Assembly: GCA_003550305.1 (NCBI GenBank)
Contig: QKYT01000062.1
Coordinates: 141,855-153,869 of the forward strand
Direction of reading: 5' to 3'
Length of the DNA: 12,015 bases
Source: Glomus cerebriforme
Taxonomy: Eukaryota > Glomeromycota > Glomeromycetes > Glomerales > Glomeraceae
This document shows, piece after piece, positions 8,024 to 12,015 of the stretch; positions within the stretch are counted from its first letter, which is position 1, and each line of letters starts with the position of its first letter. Below the pieces are notes generated by a model. It was given only the letters and a program-made list of their open reading frames with translations, did not search any database and had not been told where the DNA came from. The translations under genes and the position numbers were made by a program.

Positions 8024-8419
8024 TAGCATTATTACGAATTAATTAGGTACACACTAAGGTTTGATAAAATTGATCAAATGGTTAAGTCATAAATCATGTA
8101 AATTATTTATATCAAGGCTTACTAGATCATAAGATCAACACAGTTATCTAGCAAATTTTTTATTGAACTTAGTTTATTAAACTGGAATATGAATATTTTT
8201 TGATTTAAATTTTTTTTTGATATACAATTTTTTTTCCTTTAAAAAATAGACATATCTAAAAATCTCAATATTAACTTGGATAATTTTTTATTAACAAATT
8301 TGTTATTATCTTTTAACGTAATAAATTTAGAACTAACCTTCTTTTCTTCAGTTTCATTTTTAATGATTATTAGTTTTGCATTTGTTAAGATTTTTTAGTT
8401 ATTCTTCTCCTCATCTACT
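8024..8419. other. Intergenic AT-rich stretch with weak minus-strand coding-like scrap
   Basis: There is no supported gene. On the minus strand a frame of about 47 codons (roughly 8394-8247) is open after a TAA and is rich in Lys, Asn, Glu and Ile. Its composition is what AT-rich DNA gives by chance, though it lies downstream of the small spliced model at 8420-8704. The rest shows only A/T runs. Confidence 0.4.
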
Positions 8420-8704
8420 TCAGTATTCAGAAATGACCTGGTTATTTGACCATTTCCTAAATCATTTGGCATTTATCATTTCACAAATGATCCAAATGAC
8501 AAATGTCAAATGATATAAGTAAAAATTAGTTTTTGATAATTACTAACTTACAAGAACATCATAATGATTATCATCTGTTGTTGCAGCTCCTTCCACAGTA
8601 GTTCCTTTTACATCTTCCACGCACATCTTGCATAGCTGCATCACTACTACCTCATTTTTTTGGGTTGAAGATTCTTGCATCTCCTTTGCTGCAATTTCTG
8701 CCAT
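8420..8704 (-). CDS. Small two-exon gene model or gene remnant, unidentified
   Basis: Exon 1 (8704-8552) is a clean 51-codon frame from ATG, MAEIAAKEMQESSTQKNEVV and onward, with less A+T than the flanks. It ends at CTT|GTAAGT, a perfect donor. An acceptor AACCAG at 8443-8438 would join a phase 0 exon of six codons (VISEY, stop at 8422-8420), for 56 residues in all with a 114-nt intron. A second frame starting at ATG 8748 (MRAYKNENSHDTQKL) runs toward exon 1 but is one base out of phase with it, so a longer gene may have been broken. I do not recognise the protein. It could equally be one exon of a decayed larger gene together with the remnant at 8934-9290. Confidence 0.3.
8462..8513. repeat. 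20-bp imperfect inverted repeat (hairpin)
   Basis: TCATTTGGCATTTATCATTT (8462-8481) pairs with AAATGACAAATGTCAAATGA (8494-8513) at 18 of 20 positions, with a 12-base loop. More ATTTG/CAAAT words flank it. It lies within the putative intron 8438-8551. Confidence 0.75.
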
Positions 8705-8933
8705 AACTTTTGTGTATCATGACTATTTTCATTTTTGTATGCTCTCATTAATTAATAGAAATTAATATTAGTTAATAAAAAGTAATTTTTTGAACTTCAA
8801 AATACTGTGAATATTTATCAAAAAAGCATTACAACAGATTTATCATTACATTTTATTCCAAAACTTTTGGGTTAAAGAGAATATTGCATATTGAAAAAAT
8901 ATATATGCAGTGCATTGTGGAGAGTTTTTTTTG

Positions 8934-9290
8934 TTAGTACTGTTTAAAAACATTATAACCAATTTTCGTTAGAAGTTCATTGTTGCTAAAAATTTCATCA
9001 TATGTAACACATCTCTTTTCACTTGTCTTCCATTTGGCTAATTTTAAAGATAAAGTTGTACTGTCAACACATTCCAATCATTCCTCACTAAATGCAGCAA
9101 ACATTGCATCTTGAATATTTGCTGCTATATTGTTCCTTTTACTTCTGCATTTTGCCTTAATCTAAACAGATAAAAAAATTCAAGGATTTTTTTAAAATTG
9201 GAATTCTATTTATTAATTGCTCTTTAAACATTAAAAAATAAGCAGTATCAACAAACATCCTCAATAAATTAAATGATAGGAAAAGCACAC
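8934..9290 (-). pseudogene. Decayed minus-strand coding remnant, unidentified
   Basis: From 9134 to 8934 one frame reads NNIAANIQDAMFAAFSEE, a TGA at 9080-9078, then LECVDSTTLSLKLAKWKTSE and KRCVTYDEIFSNNELLTKIG, ending at TAA 8936-8934. Upstream (about 9290-9165) other frames read HHWCAFPII and MFKEQLINRIPILKKSL. The amino-acid mix (Trp, Cys, His, varied residues) is unlike random AT-rich translation, so this was probably coding. Stops and frame changes show it is broken. It could be an old transposon ORF or a host gene. It lies on the same strand as, and just upstream of, the small model at 8420-8704. Confidence 0.4.
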
Positions 9291-9337
9291 CAGTGGTGAT
9301 TGTCACTGATTAGTTCTGCCCTATAAAAAAGGATTGT

Positions 9338-9545
9338 CCAGAAAATGTCCTGGCATATTTGACTGTATCCAGAAAATGTCCATTATTTGTCTAAAAAATA
9401 ATTGCATCTTTTGTTTAAATATCCGAAATATGTACAGGAAAATTTTCAATTGTCTGGAATATGTATAGAATTTTTTTTTAAAAAAAATATTGTAATTTTC
9501 TAATACCAAAAATGTTTAGAATATGTATGAAATTTTTTTTTAACA
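9338..9545. repeat. Degenerate tandem repeat of about 31 bp
   Basis: CCAGAAAATGTCC occurs at 9338-9350 and again at 9369-9381, exactly 31 bp apart. CCGAAATATGTAC (9423), CTGGAATATGTAT (about 9454) and TTAGAATATGTAT (about 9516) continue the series at 31 and then 62 bp, with a weaker AATATTGTAA unit between the last two. The core is GAA[A/T]ATGT. A long T run follows the core in the last units. No protein is supported across it. Confidence 0.65.
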
Positions 9546-9814
9546 AAAAAGTTATTGATTTTCAATATACAGTACATGTATTCAACTAGTTTCATATATT
9601 ACATGGTTTATTACCTGATCATTTATCTTTAAAAATGTCTTTTTATTATAATTTTTTTTTCTTTAATAAAAGGGATAGCAGTTTGGATCTTAATGATAAA
9701 GTGAAGATATTTTATAGCAAATTAATATACTGTATATCTGCTAATATATATATTTTTTTAAAAAAAAATTGTTTTAACAACCTGGTANAAGGAAGTTCTT
9801 ATTTGTTTCAGTTA
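9546..9814. other. AT-rich stretch before the tandem array, no gene supported
   Basis: A plus-strand 72-codon frame (9635-9853) crosses this region, but it is built from T and A runs (Phe, Asn, Lys, Ile) and runs into the repeat array, so I do not call it. TACTGTATATCTG and similar words are not clearly structured. An N lies at 9787. Confidence 0.45.
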
Positions 9815-10275
9815 TTTGATTTGGAAACATTACTAAATTCCTTTCTTGCCTAATGTTCTTTTTTTCTTTTTTCTTTAGGGACATCTCCTGGACTTAGAAC
9901 TCTAATTGAAATCTTGGAATTTTAAGCTGTAAGTTGAGTGGGGTGTGTAAATAATTTTTTTTGATTTGGGAACATTCACTAATGTTCCTTTCTTTTTTTT
10001 TTTTTTTAGGGACATGGAATTTGAACTGGAACCTTAGAATTGTAAGCTGTAAGTTGGGGTGGATGTGTAAATATTTTTTTTTTTTGAGTTGAAAATGTCA
10101 CTAACATTCCTTTCTTTCTTTTTTTTTAGGGACAGCTCCTGGACTTGGAATGTGGACTGGAATTGTAAGCTGTAAGTCAGGGTGGGATGTGTAAATATAC
10201 ATATATATTTTTTAGATTTGAATACATCACTAGCATTCCTTTCTTTCTTTTTTCTTTAGAGACATCTCCTGGACT
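9815..10275 (+). repeat. Tandem array of four units, each with intron-like acceptor, mini-exon and donor
   Basis: Each 120-131-bp unit has the same parts in order: GATTTGGGAACATT-like lead, CACTAAT/CACTAAC branch-like site, CATTCCTTTCTT tract, TTTAG acceptor, a GGACATCTCCTGGACTT-like block, AAGCT, a GTAAGT donor and GTGTGTAAATA. Acceptor AGs are at 9877-9878, 10008-10009, 10128-10129 and 10258-10259; donors start at 9929, 10049 and 10172. The implied mini-exons are 50, 39 and 42 nt and the introns 81, 81 and 88 nt, the size of real introns in this window. Mini-exons 2 and 3 are multiples of three and open in one frame (TWNLNWNLRIVS, TAPGLGMWTGIVS), but the join to unit 4 makes TAG. This may be a duplicated exon-intron unit of a lost gene or a satellite that only carries splice-like words. 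Confidence 0.7.
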
Positions 10276-10276
10276 T

Positions 10277-10497
10277 GAAATGGAGCGAAAATACATCATG
10301 GGGGAATGAAATTACATCATAAGGAGTGAAATGGAGCAAAAATACATCATGAGGAACGAAATTACATCATGGGGAGTGAAATGGCGCAAAAATACATCAT
10401 GAGGAATGAAGTTATGTGAAATGGAGTGAAAATTCATTATGAGAAATGAAATTACATCATGAGGAGTAAAATGGAATGAAAATACATCATGAGAAAC
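10277..10497 (+). repeat. Tandem repeat of about 50 bp built from 25-bp half units
   Basis: GAAATGGAGCGAAAATACATC-type units start at about 10277, 10328, 10378, 10418 and 10468. Each is followed by a half unit GAATGAAATTACATCATG. Both halves end in ACATCATG[A/G]GGA, so the array is a duplicated 25-bp element. The fourth unit is shortened to about 40 bp. It begins inside the fourth unit of the preceding array, straight after GGACTT, with no gap. The words ATG and TGA overlap regularly, and no long frame survives. Confidence 0.8.
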
Positions 10498-10797
10498 AGA
10501 AGAATATTTTTATTGTTTCTTATTATTATTTATTAAAAATAGCTTCTTTATTCCTTTTTTTAGAAAGATTTGGACTTTCTGTTAGCAAAAGATAATATTG
10601 CTAGATCATTGATTTTATATAACAAGATTTTGTATGAGAATTAATTAAATAAATAAAGAATAAAATCATTGAGTTATTACTACAATATGTTTTGTTAAAA
10701 AGGGATGTGATTTGTATGATTTGTTTAATGTAATTAAGAAAAGATTGTATTATCTGCTATCACATGATTTATTATGTGCCCTGGGCTTAAACGACAT
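10498..10797. other. AT-rich stretch, no gene seen
   Basis: TTCCTTTTTTTAG at 10551-10563 followed by GATTTGGACTT may be a fifth, worn copy of the acceptor half of the preceding 120-131-bp unit. Otherwise I see only A/T-rich sequence with stops in all frames, until the composition changes near 10774 (TGTGCCCTGGGC). Confidence 0.4.
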
Positions 10798-11195
10798 GTG
10801 TGCCAGGTTTGTGGTGCAGCTAGCTGATGTGGTGCAACAAAAAATCATAAAAAGAAATTTTTTTGTATTAACATATAGCTTTTAAAAGTTACTAAATATA
10901 CCTAGTTTCGGCTACTCTGCAAGTTTACTTAGAGTGCCAAAAGCAATTTTAAATATCATTATTGAATTATTTGACAAAAATTTTATTTTCGTCAAATCCA
11001 TTTTTGGCAAAGACGATAAAATTAATCATTTATATGTAAAGTCAAAAACGGCATTTTAAACCTTCTTCCAAAGCATAAGTAAACTTGTAGAGCAGCAGAA
11101 ATTACATCTGTAGTAAAATTTTTAAAGCTTTATATCAGAGAAAAAATCTGTTATGTATTTTTTTGAAAAATTGCTGCGCCACAAACCTGGTACAC
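10798..11195. mobile_element. 398-bp fold-back (MITE-like) structure
   Basis: The outer arms 10798-10820 and 11173-11195 are complementary at 21 of 23 positions (core GCCAGGTTTGTGG / CCACAAACCTGG). The inner arms 10911-10931 and 11076-11096 are complementary at 19 of 21 positions (core AAGTTTACTTA / TAAGTAAACTT). The sequence between the arms also pairs loosely (ATATAGCTTTTAAAAG against CTTTAAAGCTTTATAT), and the centre near 10970-10997 is nearly self-complementary (TTTGAC...GTCAAA). This is one long decayed hairpin without coding capacity, as in fold-back or miniature inverted-repeat elements. No target duplication was identified. Confidence 0.65.
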
Positions 11196-11202
11196 AATCA
11201 AG

Positions 11203-11433
11203 CAGCATCACCAACAAAATTTTGAGATCACATGATATTTTACTAATTAAATATGCATGAGCACGTGAAAGCATGTGGCGTACCAGTGACAAATAGAGTG
11301 TGACAAATAATTTTTTTCACGCGAAAAAATTGTCCCTGCCATAAATATAAAAAATGGAAGCATATGAAATCACGTGGAGTGTGACATTAAACATAACCGG
11401 ACATGTGATCTCAAAATTTTGTTGGTGATGCTG
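11203..11433. mobile_element. 231-bp element with perfect 32-bp inverted repeats
   Basis: Positions 11203-11234 are the exact reverse complement of 11402-11433. The arms start CAGCATCACCAACAAAATTT and end GATCACATG. Beyond them CACAATC (left) and GATTGTG (right) also pair after a short unpaired gap. The interior holds CACGTG twice, GTGTGACA words and a near-palindrome TTTTTTCACGCGAAAAAA, with more CpG than the flanks and no ORF. This fits a young non-autonomous DNA element (MITE). The superfamily is unknown because no target-site duplication is clear. Confidence 0.75.
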
Positions 11434-11659
11434 GGGAAGATTGTGCCCTAGCCAATCTTGTAACAATGATTTAATCATGCACATGTTTGAATGTTTAAAA
11501 ATAGTAATTCACAAATTAGGTATAAATAACACGTTATATTTTGTTTTGTTTTTTAAAAAATGTAATGTCTTTTCTTTTTTTTACAAACTCTTTTTCAACA
11601 CCAATTTATAAAAGAAATTATTTTTTTTCTTGCTCTAAAATTACTATTAAATGCTAATA
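11434..11659. other. AT-rich spacer, no gene seen
   Basis: This spacer runs from the right end of the inverted-repeat element to the terminal tandem array. TGTGCCCTAGCC near 11444 echoes TGTGCCCTGGGC near 10775, which may mark the outer edges of the whole inverted-repeat complex. T runs dominate the rest. Confidence 0.4.
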
Positions 11660-11960
11660 TCTTTAATATTACTAATACTAATAAGTATCTCTCTCGTTAT
11701 TTAATTATTACTAATGTCAATTTCTGTTATCTCTTTTGCATTTAAATATTACTGATACTAACACAAACATTTATTTTATTATTTCTTTTAAATATTACTA
11801 ACCCTAGTACTAATAACTTACTTCATTTCTTTTANATTTTATTATTACTAATCCTAATACTAATATCACTTTTATTTCTTTTGTATTTTATTATTACTAA
11901 TATTAATACTAATATCACTTTATTTCTTTTACATTTGTCAATAATTATATCACTTTTATT
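11660..11960. repeat. AT-rich tandem repeat with ATTACTAAT core
   Basis: ATTACTAAT or close variants begin at about 11668, 11707, 11748, 11794, 11844 and 11891, spaced 39-50 bp apart. Each is followed by CTAATACTAATA-type triplets and then a T-rich ATTTCTTTT tract. The last two units (11836-11931) are nearly identical. Units become more divergent to the left, as expected for an array that grows at one end. The remainder to 12015 is T-rich. Confidence 0.7.
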
Positions 11961-12015
11961 ATTATTTTTTTATATTTTAAATTTTGTATTTTTATATTTT
12001 ATTAATGTATTTTTT

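Noticed and set aside
9285..9310. Short CACCAGTGGTG palindrome and AGTG...CACT pair
   Set aside because: The arms are five bases or fewer and are expected by chance at this scale.
9321..9509. 62-codon minus-strand ORF
   Set aside because: It is produced by the degenerate 31-bp repeat array and poly-A/T runs.
9635..9853. 72-codon plus-strand ORF
   Set aside because: It is dominated by T and A runs, contains an N, and runs into the tandem array; no motif is visible.
10277..10497. Possible CRISPR-like array
   Set aside because: The organism appears to be a fungus, there are no unique spacers, and the 'spacers' are themselves repeat half units; it is a plain tandem satellite.
1..12015. tRNA or rRNA genes
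   Set aside because: I saw no tRNA-like A/B box pair with a cloverleaf and no rRNA-like conserved blocks on either strand by eye; a tRNAscan-SE run would settle it.

Overview
The window looks like nuclear DNA from an arbuscular mycorrhizal fungus (Glomeromycotina, most likely a Rhizophagus-type genome). The reasons are very high A+T content, short introns with GTAAGT/GTATAA donors and TACTAAC branch sites, scattered N bases typical of a draft assembly, and gene families that I know to be strongly expanded in these fungi: protein-kinase-like, BTB-BACK-TLDc, MACPF-like and LRR proteins. This identification comes from recalled family features, not from a database search.

Left part (1-1730): the 5' end of a kinase-family gene on the minus strand runs off the left edge and carries a frame break next to an N. 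A decayed minus-strand remnant of a BTB-BACK-TLDc gene follows (about 665-1172), then a less AT-rich segment with a perfect 11-bp stem-loop, then a small coding-like scrap at 1568-1744.

Centre (1731-8023): two head-to-head genes share a 273-bp spacer. The minus-strand gene (5689 down to 1731) is best read as one five-exon gene, although its long ORFs look like three separate genes. It encodes a degenerate kinase domain, two MACPF-like signature segments, a leucine-rich repeat block and a C-terminal coiled coil, about 1190 residues in all. Splice sites, phases and a perfect TACTAAC branch site join the MACPF-like part to the LRR part. One junction near the 5' end (5225-5264) leaves a one-base frame error, so the gene may be slightly damaged or the sequence may contain an error. 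The plus-strand gene (5963 onward) encodes a stand-alone 663- or 672-residue MACPF-like protein with a C-terminal cysteine cluster.

Right part (8024-12015): no long intact gene is visible. There are minus-strand coding remnants (8420-9290), including one small two-exon model, followed by layered repeats: a degenerate 31-bp array (9338-9545), a tandem array of 120-131-bp units that each hold an intron-like acceptor, a mini-exon and a donor (about 9815-10275), a 50-bp array (10277-10497), a 398-bp fold-back structure (10798-11195), an element with perfect 32-bp inverted repeats (11203-11433), and an AT-rich ATTACTAAT array (about 11660-11960).

If the centre is a functional unit, the two divergent genes would place a stand-alone MACPF-like protein beside a receptor-like pseudokinase/MACPF-like/LRR protein from the same family. 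That functional link is inference.
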